Assembly: GCF_025567345.1 (NCBI RefSeq)
Contig: NZ_JAOQJS010000002.1
Location: 310,001-374,000 of the forward strand
Direction: 5' to 3'
DNA from: Coprococcus ammoniilyticus
GTDB lineage: Bacteria; Bacillota; Clostridia; Lachnospirales; Lachnospiraceae
Length of the DNA stretch: 64,000 nucleotides
In this document: in pieces, positions 1-10,274 of the stretch
How positions within the stretch are numbered: position 1 is the first letter of the stretch
How the letters are laid out: the number at the start of each line of letters is the position of its first letter
Made by a program: the position numbers and the translations under genes
The notes under the pieces: generated by a model
Told to the model about the DNA's origin: nothing
Database searches by the model: none
The model's input: only the letters and a program-made list of their open reading frames with translations

Positions 1-977
1 TAAGAAGAAGCCATAACGCCGCCCTTCTTTACCTGATCATTTAATAAGGCAAGTGCTGCCGTAGTTCCCGGAGCACCGGCATATTCCAGACCGATCTCCT
101 CAAGGATCTCACCGACACTGTCTCCGATTGCAGGTGTAGGTGCAAGTGACAGATCCACGATACCAAACGGAACACCGAGACGTTCGGATGCTTCCTTTGC
201 AACAAGCTGTCCAACTCTTGTAACCTTAAATGCTGTTTTCTTGATCGTCTCACACAGTACTTCAAAGTTCTCACCACGAACTTCCTCTAACGCACTCTTA
301 ACAACACCCGGGCCGCTGACACCGACATTGATAACACAATCGCCCTCAGTAACGCCGTGAAATGCACCAGCCATAAACGGATTATCATCCGGTGCATTAC
401 AGAATACTACGAACTTGCAGCATCCAAGGGAATCTTCCTCTTTTGTAAGCTCTGCTGTCTCTTTTACCATTTCACCGATCAGTTTTACAGCATCCATATC
501 GATACCGGTCTTTGTAGAACCGACGTTTACAGAACTGCATACCTTACCGGTACATGCAAGTGCTTCCGGAATGGAACGGATCAGAAGTTCATCGGATGGA
601 GTCATGCCCTTACATACAAGAGCGGAATAACCACCGATAAAGTTTACGCCTACGGCATCTGCAGCCTTATCCAATGTCTTTGCGATCGTTACATAATCAT
701 CTGTTGACTTACAAACAGAGCTTCCGATCAATGCGATCGGTGTGATCGAGATTCTTTTATTTACGATCGGAATACCATATTTTCTTCCGATATCATTTCC
801 GATAAATACAAGATCCTTTGCCTTGGTTGTGATCTTGGTGTAGATCTTCTCACAGGTTTCTCCTACATCCGCACCAACGCAGTCTAACAGGCTGATACCC
901 ATTGTGATCGTTCTGACATCCAGATTCATCTTGCTGATCATGGCATTGGTTTCAATTACTTCATTTATACTAATCAT
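1..977 (-). CDS. PFL family protein (UPF0210), 3' end cut by window edge
   Basis: About 325 codons are present and the C-terminus lies beyond base 1. The product begins MISINEVIETNAMI and carries the Gly-rich and Cys-containing segments I associate with the UPF0210/DUF711 family (for example GVSGPGVV and GGYSALVCKG). The start at 977 is supported by GAGGT six bases upstream. The gene directly upstream encodes a small ACT-domain protein; this UPF0237-UPF0210 pairing is common in Firmicutes and suggests a shared function, possibly regulatory. The biochemical role of the family is not established, so none is assigned. Confidence 0.85.
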   Translation of the reverse strand, partial: MISINEVIETNAMISKMNLDVRTITMGISLLDCVGADVGETCEKIYTKITTKAKDLVFIGNDIGRKYGIPIVNKRISITPIALIGSSVCKSTDDYVTIAKTLDKAADAVGVNFIGGYSALVCKGMTPSDELLIRSIPEALACTGKVCSSVNVGSTKTGIDMDAVKLIGEMVKETAELTKEEDSLGCCKFVVFCNAPDDNPFMAGAFHGVTEGDCVINVGVSGPGVVKSALEEVRGENFEVLCETIKKTAFKVTRVGQLVAKEASERLGVPFGIVDLSLAPTPAIGDSVGEILEEIGLEYAGAPGTTAALALLNDQVKKGGVMASS

Positions 978-1013
978 AGTGTGACCTCTTTTCGCCTATT
1001 TCTATTCTAAATC

Positions 1014-1286
1014 TTAGATTCTATGCATGGTTTCAAAGATTTTCTCATGCTGTACCTTAATCTGTACACCAATCTCATCGCCGATCTCTTTCAGTTCATT
1101 TGCGATAATTTCTGTTGACTTTGAAGATTCCTGTATATCAACGACCATCATCATATTGAAGTACCCGCCTACAATTGTCTGTGCAATATCAAGGATATTG
1201 ACACTGTTCTCTGCAAGGTATACACAGACCTTTGCTGTGATTCCGATGCTGTCTTTACCAACTACTGTAATAATTCTTTTTTTCAT
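1014..1286 (-). CDS. ACT domain-containing protein (UPF0237 family)
   Basis: A 90-residue protein that is essentially one ACT domain. It opens MKKRIITVVGKDSIGI and has the pattern of an amino-acid-binding ACT fold (GKDxxGIxAxVxxxLAE, then NILDIxQ). AGGAGG lies 11 bases upstream of the ATG. It ends 36 bases before the UPF0210 gene, so the two are probably co-transcribed. The fold usually senses a small ligand such as an amino acid; the ligand here is unknown. Confidence 0.85.
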   Translation of the reverse strand: MKKRIITVVGKDSIGITAKVCVYLAENSVNILDIAQTIVGGYFNMMMVVDIQESSKSTEIIANELKEIGDEIGVQIKVQHEKIFETMHRI

Positions 1287-1334
1287 GATGTATGTATCCT
1301 CCTATATATCACCATTTATTTGGTTTTATAATAA

Positions 1335-1357
1335 ATTCTTTTGATATGCAAAAGAAT
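1335..1357. repeat. AT-rich inverted repeat upstream of the ACT gene
   Basis: ATTCTTTTG and CAAAAGAAT are perfect 9-nt arms around a 5-nt centre. The repeat lies between the yycJ-like gene and the ACT gene. It could be a weak terminator for yycJ or an operator for the ACT-UPF0210 pair; the sequence does not decide. Confidence 0.4.
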
Positions 1358-1402
1358 CTTCTTCAAATAGTATTTTTATAACTGATGAACGGTTCATCAT
1401 CA

Positions 1403-2206
1403 TTAATTCCCGACTGTGAGCAAAGCACCGGGCCGGTCGCGTCTCGCTACCTCAAGACCGAATTCCCTGACATCCGATGCATATTCATTATCTGAAAGCT
1501 CAAGCTTTACCGTTTCATATGCAAGCTCTTCAAAATTATTTTCCTTACTCAGGTGTCCAAGCAGGATTGCTTTGATATGGCTGTTTAACAATGCTTTTAT
1601 TAACTGCCCGGAACGCTCGTTGGACAAATGTCCACGGTTTCCCAGAATACGTTGCTTCAGATAATATGGATATGGTCCCGCCTGAAGCATCCGTATATCA
1701 TGATTTGCTTCGATCACCATAATATCGGAATTCTTTAATTTATTTACAACATAGTCATCAAAATTCCCCATATCCGTTGCAATGGAAAACTTACTTTTTC
1801 CGTCACTGATACTGTAACATACCGGATCAGCGGCATCGTGCCAAATCGCTGATGCATCGATCGACAGATCGTTGATAAAGAATGGTTCATCCGGTTCGAT
1901 CTCATGGAACAAGCTGTCATCAATCGTTCCAACGGATGACATTTTCTTAATCTCAGAGATTGTTCCCCCTGTTGTATAGATCGGTATGCCATGCTTTCTC
2001 GCCATAACACCAAGCCCTTTCACATGATCAATATGCTCATGTGTTACAAGAATTCCATTCAAATCAGAAGGTTTTCGGTCGATCTCATTTAACGCTGTTT
2101 CAATTTTCTTACCACTTACGCCTGCATCTACAAGCAGATGTGTCTCTTCATTGCCTACATAATAGCAATTTCCACTGCTACCACTGGCAATACTCAGTAA
2201 TTCCAT
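1403..2206 (-). CDS. yycJ: MBL-fold metallo-hydrolase, YycJ/WalJ type
   Basis: A 267-residue metallo-beta-lactamase-fold protein. The metal-binding motif THEHIDH is at residues 55-61, and a later DTGMxNxD-like stretch and GHLS(K/N) segments supply further ligands. The N-terminus MELLSIASGSSGNCYYV is characteristic of the YycJ/WalJ group. In Bacillus the homologue sits in the walRK operon and affects coordination of DNA replication with cell-wall metabolism; here no walRK genes are nearby. It is followed by the ACT/UPF0210 pair and preceded by the corrinoid-activation-type gene. Confidence 0.88.
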   Translation of the reverse strand: MELLSIASGSSGNCYYVGNEETHLLVDAGVSGKKIETALNEIDRKPSDLNGILVTHEHIDHVKGLGVMARKHGIPIYTTGGTISEIKKMSSVGTIDDSLFHEIEPDEPFFINDLSIDASAIWHDAADPVCYSISDGKSKFSIATDMGNFDDYVVNKLKNSDIMVIEANHDIRMLQAGPYPYYLKQRILGNRGHLSNERSGQLIKALLNSHIKAILLGHLSKENNFEELAYETVKLELSDNEYASDVREFGLEVARRDRPGALLTVGN

Positions 2207-2292
2207 ATTCTACGCCTCAACTCTGCATCTCCAAAATGTATGAAAAAGCTTCCTGAATATCAGCTTACTCTATCTTTCATACTTATTCCGGT

Positions 2293-3693
2293 CTAATATG
2301 TCCGAAACGGCAGATGCTCGATATATATTGTATTAAAATCCGAACGATTACTCAGATCCACATACCGGATCTTCTCTTTAAACCTGTTTATTGTATCAAT
2401 AAAACCCGGTTCAATCAAGGACAAATATGCGCCCTCAAGTGAAGTATTGCCAAGAACCTTCATTTTCCCCTGAAAGCTCTGCGGGAATAGTCCCAGTGTT
2501 ACTGCATTTGTCAGATTTAGATGGAATCCAAAGCCTCCTGCAATACAGACTTCAGCAATATCGGAAAGCTCAATACCGATCTCTCTTACAAGCATCATGA
2601 TTCCTGAAAGGATTGCTGATTTTCCAAGCTGAAATGCCCGAATCGTCTCCATATCAATCTTCATGTTGCTTCCCATCGAGATACCGGATTCAAAATACGG
2701 TTCCGCAAGCACTCCTTCCGCATCCATCTGTCCCCGTTTTAACAATAATGCCAGCATGTCAAATATATTCGAACCGAATACATTTGCTGTACGAAAACAT
2801 CCTTCAAACGCTGAACCACAGGCAGCAGAGGTCGCCACTCCGTATTCCTTATTACAGAGAATGATCTCCCCGTTTGTTCCAAGATCGATCAGCATACGAT
2901 ATGAGAAATCTCGATCAATCTCTGCGGCAACTGCGCCTGCTGCAATATCTGCGCCGGAAAATGCCGCAATATTCGGCAGACAGATAACATCCGAAGCCGC
3001 ATTCTCAAAAGATGGAGAAGCGATAAAGTCATTCTGTTCTATCACCCGGATATCCGAATTCTTAAGTGTAAACGGATATCCAAACAGATTCTCTGTCGTA
3101 AGCCCTTCTGCGATCGAAAGCATCGTTGCATTTCCTGCCAGAACATATCTGCGGATATGATCTACAGCTTCCGGCGTATTTATAAGCATATGGTCAACAC
3201 CCTTTTGAATATCCGAAAACAAAAGTGACCTCAGATGCTCCAGACCTTCCTTTGTATCTGCCGCTTGAATCCTCGCTACGACATCAGCACCTGTCGCGAT
3301 CTGTGAGTTAAGCGTACTGAATGAGCATTTAACCGCTTTCTCGTTCAGATCCACAAGCTCCATACCGATCGTAGTCGTACCGATGTCAATGGCAATGCCA
3401 TATGCGGAAGTAACAGGCTTCTTTCTCTGTTCGGTTGGCAGATTCATCTTATGCCCTGTAATACCGGTAAGCTGTTCTTCCTCCAGCCGTATCGAGATAT
3501 CCCTATCTACAATGTACTGGCAGCTTTTTACAAAACTGCCAGTATCCTGATTCCATACCAGACACCGGTTACAGCGTCCTTTCATGCCGCAGTTTCCTGC
3601 AAAGACATATCCTGCCGCAGTCAGTACCTGATACAGATTATCTCCTTTATTACATTTGATCTGTTCTGTTCCGTTTACAGTTACATTTATCAT
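2293..3693 (-). CDS. [2Fe-2S]/ASKHA (DUF4445) protein, corrinoid-activation type
   Basis: A 466-residue two-part protein. The N-terminal ~60 residues form a ferredoxin-like domain with Cys35, Cys41, Cys44 and Cys58 (C-x5-C-x2-C-x13-C), the plant-type [2Fe-2S] pattern. The rest resembles the DUF4445 ASKHA ATPase fold, with AIDIGTTTIG and DLGTNGEI phosphate-binding segments and a C-terminal GGFGFHLNL. RamA/RACE proteins of this architecture use ATP to drive reductive reactivation of corrinoid proteins. It is shorter than typical RACE proteins. Its ATG overlaps the ilvA stop by one base (TAATG), implying translational coupling. A MetH lacking its own reactivation domain lies at 19910-22333, making that a plausible client (inference). 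Confidence 0.75.
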   Translation of the reverse strand: MINVTVNGTEQIKCNKGDNLYQVLTAAGYVFAGNCGMKGRCNRCLVWNQDTGSFVKSCQYIVDRDISIRLEEEQLTGITGHKMNLPTEQRKKPVTSAYGIAIDIGTTTIGMELVDLNEKAVKCSFSTLNSQIATGADVVARIQAADTKEGLEHLRSLLFSDIQKGVDHMLINTPEAVDHIRRYVLAGNATMLSIAEGLTTENLFGYPFTLKNSDIRVIEQNDFIASPSFENAASDVICLPNIAAFSGADIAAGAVAAEIDRDFSYRMLIDLGTNGEIILCNKEYGVATSAACGSAFEGCFRTANVFGSNIFDMLALLLKRGQMDAEGVLAEPYFESGISMGSNMKIDMETIRAFQLGKSAILSGIMMLVREIGIELSDIAEVCIAGGFGFHLNLTNAVTLGLFPQSFQGKMKVLGNTSLEGAYLSLIEPGFIDTINRFKEKIRYVDLSNRSDFNTIYIEHLPFRTY

Positions 3694-4922
3694 TAATTAT
3701 AAATTCCTGTTGTCATTTTTTCCTTTGGTCTGTAACCATGTTCTGCGAGCGTATTAATGATCAGCTGCTTATGTTCCGGACCAAATGCTTCCAGTGTGAT
3801 CACAAGTTCAACTGCCGAATTACGGTTGATCGATACAAACTGGTTATGCTCCAGTTTGATGATATTTCCCTGTAAATCTGCAATAATCTTGGAAATATTC
3901 ATCAATGCGCCCGGCTTATCCGGAAGCAAGGTTGAAACTGTGAAGATACGGCTTCTGGCAATCAGTCCGTGCTGTACTAAGGATGCAAATGTGATCATAT
4001 CCATATTACCGCCACTTAAGATGCTGACAACCTTCTGTCCCTTCACATTCAGATGCTTTAAGGCTGCAACAGTAAGCAGACCGGAATTTTCAACCAGCAT
4101 CTTATGATTTTCCAGCATATCAAGGAAGCAGACGATCAGTTCATTGTCTTCTACTGTGATGATACCGTCCAGATTCTTCTGAATGTATGGGAAGATCTTT
4201 GATCCCGGAGTCTTAACTGCTGTACCATCTGCGATCGTGTCTACCATTGGAAGTGTCGTTACTTTCTTATTCTTCAAAGAAACCTGCATACAATTTGCGC
4301 CTGCGGGTTCTACACCGATCACTTTGATATTCGGATTCATCATCTTGGCCAGTGTAGATACACCGGTAGCCAGTCCGCCACCACCGATCGGAACAAGAAT
4401 ATAATCTACAAACGGAAGCTCCTTAATGATTTCCATTGCGACAGAGCCCTGTCCGGTTGCAACATCCAGATCATCGAATGGATGAATAAAGGTATAACCC
4501 TTATCTTCTGCAAGCTCTAATGCATATGCGCAGGATTCGTCGTATACATCTCCATATAAGATAACCTCTGCACCATATGATTTGGTGCGGTTTACTTTGA
4601 TCAGAGGAGTTGACGATGGCATAACGATCGTTGCTTTTACCCCATATGCTTTTGCTGCATATGCAACACCCTGTGCATGATTTCCGGCTGATGCAGTGAT
4701 CAGACCTTTCTGTCTTTCTTCGTCTGTCAATGTACTGATCTTATAATATGCTCCACGGATCTTATACGCTCCGGTAAGCTGCATATTTTCCGGTTTAAAA
4801 AATACTTTATTCCCTGTCAGGTTGCTGTAATATTCGCTCTCTACCAGCTTTGTTGGTAAAACAACTTTTTTAATTATATTATATGCCTCTTCAAATTTTT
4901 CTAATGTAAGTTCTTCTGCCAT
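3693..4922 (-). CDS. ilvA: Threonine ammonia-lyase with C-terminal ACT domain
   Basis: A PLP-dependent threonine deaminase that converts threonine to 2-oxobutanoate, the first step to isoleucine. With the start at 4922 it has 409 residues. That ATG is preceded by AGGAG at good spacing; a longer in-frame reading to 4979 lacks an equivalent site. The catalytic Lys lies in GAYKIRGAYY (Lys54), and GGGGLATG binds the PLP phosphate. An ACT domain occupies roughly the last 80 residues. The single short ACT domain matches the ~400-aa class of this enzyme rather than the ~510-aa E. coli IlvA. ilvC, ilvB and two ilvN genes are elsewhere in the window. Confidence 0.93.
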   Translation of the reverse strand: MAEELTLEKFEEAYNIIKKVVLPTKLVESEYYSNLTGNKVFFKPENMQLTGAYKIRGAYYKISTLTDEERQKGLITASAGNHAQGVAYAAKAYGVKATIVMPSSTPLIKVNRTKSYGAEVILYGDVYDESCAYALELAEDKGYTFIHPFDDLDVATGQGSVAMEIIKELPFVDYILVPIGGGGLATGVSTLAKMMNPNIKVIGVEPAGANCMQVSLKNKKVTTLPMVDTIADGTAVKTPGSKIFPYIQKNLDGIITVEDNELIVCFLDMLENHKMLVENSGLLTVAALKHLNVKGQKVVSILSGGNMDMITFASLVQHGLIARSRIFTVSTLLPDKPGALMNISKIIADLQGNIIKLEHNQFVSINRNSAVELVITLEAFGPEHKQLIINTLAEHGYRPKEKMTTGIYN

Positions 4923-5030
4923 TGTCAGTCTCCTTTTTCTGTATTTCATATTCAGACAGTTATTATCCACCATTGTCATTACTTTTTTATTTTCAAACAG
5001 TTACTAGAATAAACTGCACGATTTTCATAA

Positions 5031-6005
5031 TTATAGATCAGCTTCATCCATAAGAATGTCAATCTCGCTTCGGTCTTCGTCAAAGCCTGAGAACAGTGCT
5101 TCCACATATGCGGACGGATCAAAACGCTGTAAGTCGTCAATCTTCTCACCGATTCCGATAAATTTAACCGGAACATTCAATTCTGCCTGAATTGCAATCG
5201 CGATACCACCCTTGGCTGTACCGTCTAACTTTGTGATCACGATACCATCAATCTCCGTTACATTGCTGAACTGTCTTGCCTGCTCTAATGCATTCTGTCC
5301 GGTCGTTCCATCTAACACGATCAGGGATTCTACATTTGCATCCGGATAATCTCTGGAAATGATGCGGCGCATCTTAGCCAGCTCATCCATCAGGTTCTTT
5401 TTATTATGAAGTCTTCCGGCTGTATCGATCAATAAAATATCGGTATTTCTTGCCTTTGCAGCAGATACCGCATCGTATACAACTGCCGCAGGATCTGCGC
5501 CCTCATTATGAGAGATCATCTCTACACCTGCACGATCCGCCCAGGTCTTTAACTGATCGATCGCGGCTGCACGGAATGTATCAGCGGCTGCGATCAGAAC
5601 CTTTTTACCGCTCTTCTTATACTGGGCTGCCAGCTTACCGATCGTAGTTGTCTTACCGACACCATTTACACCGATCACAAGTATAACTGATTTTTTCTTT
5701 TCAAAATCATATGCACTTTCATCCACCATCATCTGATCTCTTATGATATTGATGATCAGTTCCTTGCATGCCGCAGGTTCTTTGATCCTGGCCTCCTTGA
5801 CACGTTCTTTCAGGTTCTCGATCACCTTTTCCGTTGTCTCATATCCCATATCAGCCATGATGAATGTCTCTTCCAGTTCTTCATAAAAATCATCATCAAT
5901 ATGGGATGCTCCAAACACGGAAGAAAAACTGTCTACGATACTATTTCTTGTCTTACTGAGTCCTTCTTTTAATCGTTTGAAAAATCCCTTCTTTTCCTCA
6001 GCCAT
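5031..6005 (-). CDS. ftsY: Signal recognition particle receptor FtsY
   Basis: A 324-residue SRP GTPase that docks ribosome-nascent-chain-SRP complexes at the membrane. It has a short basic and acidic N-terminal helix, an N domain to about residue 95, and a G domain with GVNGVGKTTT near residues 112-121, DTAGR and TKLDG motifs. AAGGAGG lies upstream of the ATG. It follows smc by 13 bases, the usual smc-ftsY order. The short A region is typical of Gram-positive FtsY. Confidence 0.97.
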   Translation of the reverse strand: MAEEKKGFFKRLKEGLSKTRNSIVDSFSSVFGASHIDDDFYEELEETFIMADMGYETTEKVIENLKERVKEARIKEPAACKELIINIIRDQMMVDESAYDFEKKKSVILVIGVNGVGKTTTIGKLAAQYKKSGKKVLIAAADTFRAAAIDQLKTWADRAGVEMISHNEGADPAAVVYDAVSAAKARNTDILLIDTAGRLHNKKNLMDELAKMRRIISRDYPDANVESLIVLDGTTGQNALEQARQFSNVTEIDGIVITKLDGTAKGGIAIAIQAELNVPVKFIGIGEKIDDLQRFDPSAYVEALFSGFDEDRSEIDILMDEADL

Positions 6006-6018
6006 AGCTTATACCTCC

Positions 6019-9000
6019 TTATTTGTCCAGATCGTTCTCGATCAGATTTACGGATACCAGAGTGGATACCCCCTTTTCCTGCATCGTAATACCATACAGG
6101 ATATCGGCTGCTTCCATGGTTCCCTTTCTATGTGAAATGACAATAAACTGTGTGTCCTTTGTCAATCGGTTCAGATACTGTGCAAATCGTCTTACATTTG
6201 AATCATCCAATGCTGCTTCGATCTCGTCCAGCAAACAGAATGGTGATGGTTTCAGACTCTGGATCGCAAATAACAGTGCAATCGCAGTCAATGACTTTTC
6301 ACCACCGGAAAGCTGCATCATGTTCTGTAATTTCTTTCCCGGCGGCTGTGCAATGATACGGATACCGGTCTCTAACAGATTGGTATCATCGACCAGTTCC
6401 AGTGCACCTCGTCCACCACCGAACAGCTCTTTAAAGACCTTGTCGAACATAACCTGGATCTCTTTGAACTTCGTATTGAACTGTTCCTGCATGGATACAT
6501 TCAATTTCTCGATCACATCTAACAGATTCTTCTCTGCAAGAACGATATCATCATGCTGTCCCTTTAAAAACTCATATCGTTCTGATACTTCTTTATAGTC
6601 CTCGATCGCATTGACATTGACATCACCAAGTGATTTGATCTTTGCTTTTACTGCGGTGATCTCTTTCTTTAAGGATGAAAGATCGTTTAATTCCTCATCC
6701 CGGAACTCTACCGCCATATTTAATGTCAATTCATATTCTGCCCACATATAATTTGACAGCTCATCCGACTTCTCCGTATTCTTCTCAATCGCTGAATCAA
6801 GCTTGAATACTGCCTTTTCCAAACCTGCGATCTTCTCGGATAATTCTTCCCGGATCGCAAAGAATTCTTTATGACTGGCTGTCATATCATCCCGTTCTTT
6901 ATGATATGCTGCAAGCTGTTCTTCCTGATCAGATACTTCATCGGAATCTTTCTCGATCGTCTTACGGATCGCCTCTGCCTGTTCTTCTAACTTCGTGATA
7001 TCTGTGCCTGTCGCCTGTACCTGTGTTATATAGGATGCCAGTTCTTCCTGTAATTTCTCATCATCCAGACGGATACGTCTTATATTCTCCTGAATAAAGT
7101 CATCCTTCTGTTTGACTGAGTTATATTCGATCAGTAATTCAGATACCTTCGTATTTGCCGCTGCAAGCTTGCTCTGTGCTTCGATAGCCTTGGCTTCCAG
7201 TTCCTTGATCATTTCTTCACACTGAACCTTGGCAGCTTCATGCTTCTTATTATTATCAGCAAGCTGATCTTTATTTGTATTGATCTCCGCTATCTGACTG
7301 TTCAACTCATTGATCTCTTTCTGGATCGATGCAAATGCTTTCTCAGACTCTGCAAGCTTGGATGCTACCTGCTCCATATTTAAAGACAACGTATTCTTCT
7401 CAAGATATGCCTGCTGAAGTCTTGTGTTTAAGCTCTCAATCTGCGCGCGGAGTGCATCTCTTGACGTTTTTAATTCTTCATCCAGTCCGGCTGCATCCTT
7501 TGCGATCAGATTTAACTCATCGATCTTTTCCCTGATCTCATCCAATTCTCTCTTTCGTCCAAGAAGATTACTGGAATTACGGAAAGCACCACCTGTCATT
7601 GATCCGCCCGGATTGATCAGTTCACCTTCGATCGTAACCAGTCTCATAGACTGATTGTATTTTCTCGCAACTGCAAGTGCATGGTCGATGTTATCTACAA
7701 CCACAATCCTGCCAAGCAGATTCTTAACGAGTCGATCAAATTTTGCATCTGCCTTTACCAGAGAAGAAGCGATACCGATCACGCCCTGTTCTGACAGAAC
7801 TTCATTTCGAACCTGTCCACGGTCTGTGATCGTATTTAACGGAAGAAAAGTTGCACGACCATATTTGTTTTGTTTTAAGAACTGAATGATCTTCTTTGCC
7901 GTGCTGTCATCCTCCGTAACAATATTCTGAATGCTTCCGCCGAGTGCAGTCTCGACAGCAACCTCATACTTCTTATCTACATCGATTATATCAGCAACAA
8001 CTCCAATAATGCCCGGATTGTTCTTTTTCTGCTCCATAACACGACGGATGCTGTTGCCATAGCCATCATAGCGTTCTGTAATATTCCGGAGTGCTTCCAT
8101 CTTGGATCTGGTCGCTGATAATTCTTCGTTTGTATTATGTATCCGCTCACGATTGACTTTATTTCTGTTCTGATTTTCTTCCAGATCCTTTTCTGCAGTT
8201 TCGAGTTCCTTGATAATGCCGGATACATTCTGATCCAATACAGATAGCTTTGCCTGTAACTCATCATGTTCCTTCCGGTCGTTATTATCATCACTTTTAA
8301 ATTGCAGATATCTCTGGTTTAACTGGGTCTTACGGAAGTTGATGTTCTCAAGCATCGCATCATATCTTCCGACCTTCGCCTGAAGATTTCCACTCTCATG
8401 GATATATTCGATGATGTCGGATTTACATTCTTCGATCTTATCCTGACATTCATGGATATAGGCATCCAAGCGGCTGCTTTCTCCTTTTGCAGTATCCAGA
8501 GAACCGGAAATGGTTGAAACCTGATCTCCAAGGGCATCCTTTTGTCCTTGATAATTCTCCATCTCTTTCCGATCAGTTTCCCGCTGACGGTTGATCCTGT
8601 CGATCTGTTCCTGTATATTCTTATCATTCTGTCGGGAGTTCAAGATCTGCTGGTTGATAACGTTGATCTCACCTTCCAAACGTTCATTTTTTAACCGGAG
8701 CTCATGCACCTGATTCTTGGATGCATCGATTGCCTGATTGATCTCCTCTAACGCCTGCTCGATACGCTCATATTCTTCCTTTGTATGCTCCAGTTCTTCT
8801 TTATTCTGCGTGAGATCATTATTTAAGATTTCCCGATTCTCTGTATCTTTATCAAGAATCTCTTTTAAATGCTCCATTTCAAGGAAAAAAGCATTGATAT
8901 CCAGTTTCTTCAGTTCGTCCTTAAACAACAGATATTTTCTCGCTGTTTCTGACTGCTTCTGTAATGGACCGACCTGCTTTTCCAACTCATATAAAATATC

Positions 9001-9576
9001 ATTGACACGACTTAGATTGTCACGCTCTGCTTCTAATGATTTCTCGGCTGCCGCTTTGTTCTTTTTAAATTTTACGATTCCTGCCGCTTCATCGAACAGT
9101 TCCCGTCGTTCCTCCGGTTTACCATTTAAGATCTTCTCAATCTGACCCTGTCCGATAATGGAATATCCCTCTTTACCGATACCGGTATCAAAGAACAGCG
9201 AATTTACATCCTTTAAACGACTGACTGTACCATTAATAAGATATTCACTTTCTCCCGAACGATACACACGTCTGGCAACCGTTACTTCATTATAATCAAT
9301 CGGCAGATGATGATCACTGTTATCTAACGTGATCGCTACATAAGCAGAACCCTGTGGCTTACGAAGCTGTGTACCGGAGAAGATTACATCCTCCATCTTA
9401 GAGCCTCGGAGACTCTTTGCACTCTGTTCACCAAGCACCCAGCGGACAGCATCCGCTACGTTACTCTTTCCCGAACCATTCGGTCCAACGATACAGGTTA
9501 TTCCATGATTGAATTTAAATACGATTTTATTTGCAAATGATTTGAAGCCGTTTACTTCAATACTTTTTAAATACAT
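6019..9576 (-). CDS. smc: Chromosome segregation ATPase SMC
   Basis: A full-length 1185-residue SMC protein. The N-terminal Walker A is GPNGSGKSN, two long coiled coils flank a hinge at roughly residues 510-660 (with the glycine-rich GGSMTGGAF), and the C-terminal head carries LSGGEKSLTA and the Walker B LLDEIEAALDD. It partners with ScpA and ScpB, encoded at 50839-52402, to form the condensin complex that organises the chromosome. The gene starts four bases after the rnc stop, so rnc-smc-ftsY are almost certainly co-transcribed. Confidence 0.98.
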   Translation of the reverse strand: MYLKSIEVNGFKSFANKIVFKFNHGITCIVGPNGSGKSNVADAVRWVLGEQSAKSLRGSKMEDVIFSGTQLRKPQGSAYVAITLDNSDHHLPIDYNEVTVARRVYRSGESEYLINGTVSRLKDVNSLFFDTGIGKEGYSIIGQGQIEKILNGKPEERRELFDEAAGIVKFKKNKAAAEKSLEAERDNLSRVNDILYELEKQVGPLQKQSETARKYLLFKDELKKLDINAFFLEMEHLKEILDKDTENREILNNDLTQNKEELEHTKEEYERIEQALEEINQAIDASKNQVHELRLKNERLEGEINVINQQILNSRQNDKNIQEQIDRINRQRETDRKEMENYQGQKDALGDQVSTISGSLDTAKGESSRLDAYIHECQDKIEECKSDIIEYIHESGNLQAKVGRYDAMLENINFRKTQLNQRYLQFKSDDNNDRKEHDELQAKLSVLDQNVSGIIKELETAEKDLEENQNRNKVNRERIHNTNEELSATRSKMEALRNITERYDGYGNSIRRVMEQKKNNPGIIGVVADIIDVDKKYEVAVETALGGSIQNIVTEDDSTAKKIIQFLKQNKYGRATFLPLNTITDRGQVRNEVLSEQGVIGIASSLVKADAKFDRLVKNLLGRIVVVDNIDHALAVARKYNQSMRLVTIEGELINPGGSMTGGAFRNSSNLLGRKRELDEIREKIDELNLIAKDAAGLDEELKTSRDALRAQIESLNTRLQQAYLEKNTLSLNMEQVASKLAESEKAFASIQKEINELNSQIAEINTNKDQLADNNKKHEAAKVQCEEMIKELEAKAIEAQSKLAAANTKVSELLIEYNSVKQKDDFIQENIRRIRLDDEKLQEELASYITQVQATGTDITKLEEQAEAIRKTIEKDSDEVSDQEEQLAAYHKERDDMTASHKEFFAIREELSEKIAGLEKAVFKLDSAIEKNTEKSDELSNYMWAEYELTLNMAVEFRDEELNDLSSLKKEITAVKAKIKSLGDVNVNAIEDYKEVSERYEFLKGQHDDIVLAEKNLLDVIEKLNVSMQEQFNTKFKEIQVMFDKVFKELFGGGRGALELVDDTNLLETGIRIIAQPPGKKLQNMMQLSGGEKSLTAIALLFAIQSLKPSPFCLLDEIEAALDDSNVRRFAQYLNRLTKDTQFIVISHRKGTMEAADILYGITMQEKGVSTLVSVNLIENDLDK

Positions 9577-9579
9577 ATA

Positions 9580-10272
9580 TTAACCCTGCTTTTTCTTTAT
9601 TTGTAACAGTGCATTATATGCTGCCGTCTGTTCCGAAGCCTTTCTGGATGCTCCTTCACCTGTTGCAACATGCTCCCCATTAATGCACACCTCGGATACA
9701 TAAGATTTATTATGATCCGGCCCCTTCTCCTCTAACAAGGCATAAGTAAGGGTTTTTTCTTCTTTCTGCGCAAGCTCCTGCAAGGTTGACTTGGCATCAT
9801 AAAACAGTGAATGTGTCTCAACATCATCAAGTAAAAACCGGTGGACAAATTTCTTTGCCTCATCTAAGCCGCCATCCAGATAGATCGCACCGAGAACTGC
9901 CTCAAACAGATCACACATGATCGAGTTCCGATTTCTCCCTCCGGTCAGATCTTCTCCCCTGCTTAACAGAACATAATGTCCAAACTTTAGTTCCTTGGAT
10001 ATCTGAGACAAGGTAAATTCACATACCAGACTTGCTCGGAGCTTTGTTAATTTTCCTTCCGGGTAATCCGGATAATTTTTATAAAGATATTCACTTACAA
10101 CGAATTCCAGGATTGCATCCCCAAGGAATTCCGATCGTTCATAGGATTCTACTTTATTGATCTTCCGCTCATTTGCATAGGACTTATGTGTTAACGCTGT
10201 TACAAGCAGTTCCAGATCATGAAAGGTATACCCAATGATATCTTCTATATTATGAAATCGTTCTGTGTTCAT
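9580..10272 (-). CDS. rnc: Ribonuclease III
   Basis: A 230-residue double-strand-specific endoribonuclease for rRNA and mRNA processing. The catalytic signature ERSEFLGDAILEFVVSEYL is present, followed by a second acidic site (DLFEAVLGAIYLDGG). A C-terminal double-stranded-RNA-binding domain occupies about the last 70 residues. The gene begins two bases after the plsX stop. acpP, which sits between plsX and rnc in many Firmicutes, is absent from this position. Confidence 0.97.
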   Translation of the reverse strand: MNTERFHNIEDIIGYTFHDLELLVTALTHKSYANERKINKVESYERSEFLGDAILEFVVSEYLYKNYPDYPEGKLTKLRASLVCEFTLSQISKELKFGHYVLLSRGEDLTGGRNRNSIMCDLFEAVLGAIYLDGGLDEAKKFVHRFLLDDVETHSLFYDAKSTLQELAQKEEKTLTYALLEEKGPDHNKSYVSEVCINGEHVATGEGASRKASEQTAAYNALLQIKKKQG

Positions 10273-10274
10273 AA

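Noticed and set aside
2237..2282. Imperfect palindrome GTATGAAA...TTTCATAC between yycJ and the DUF4445 gene
   Set aside because: Stem is interrupted and lacks a convincing T-tract on either strand; too weak to call a terminator.
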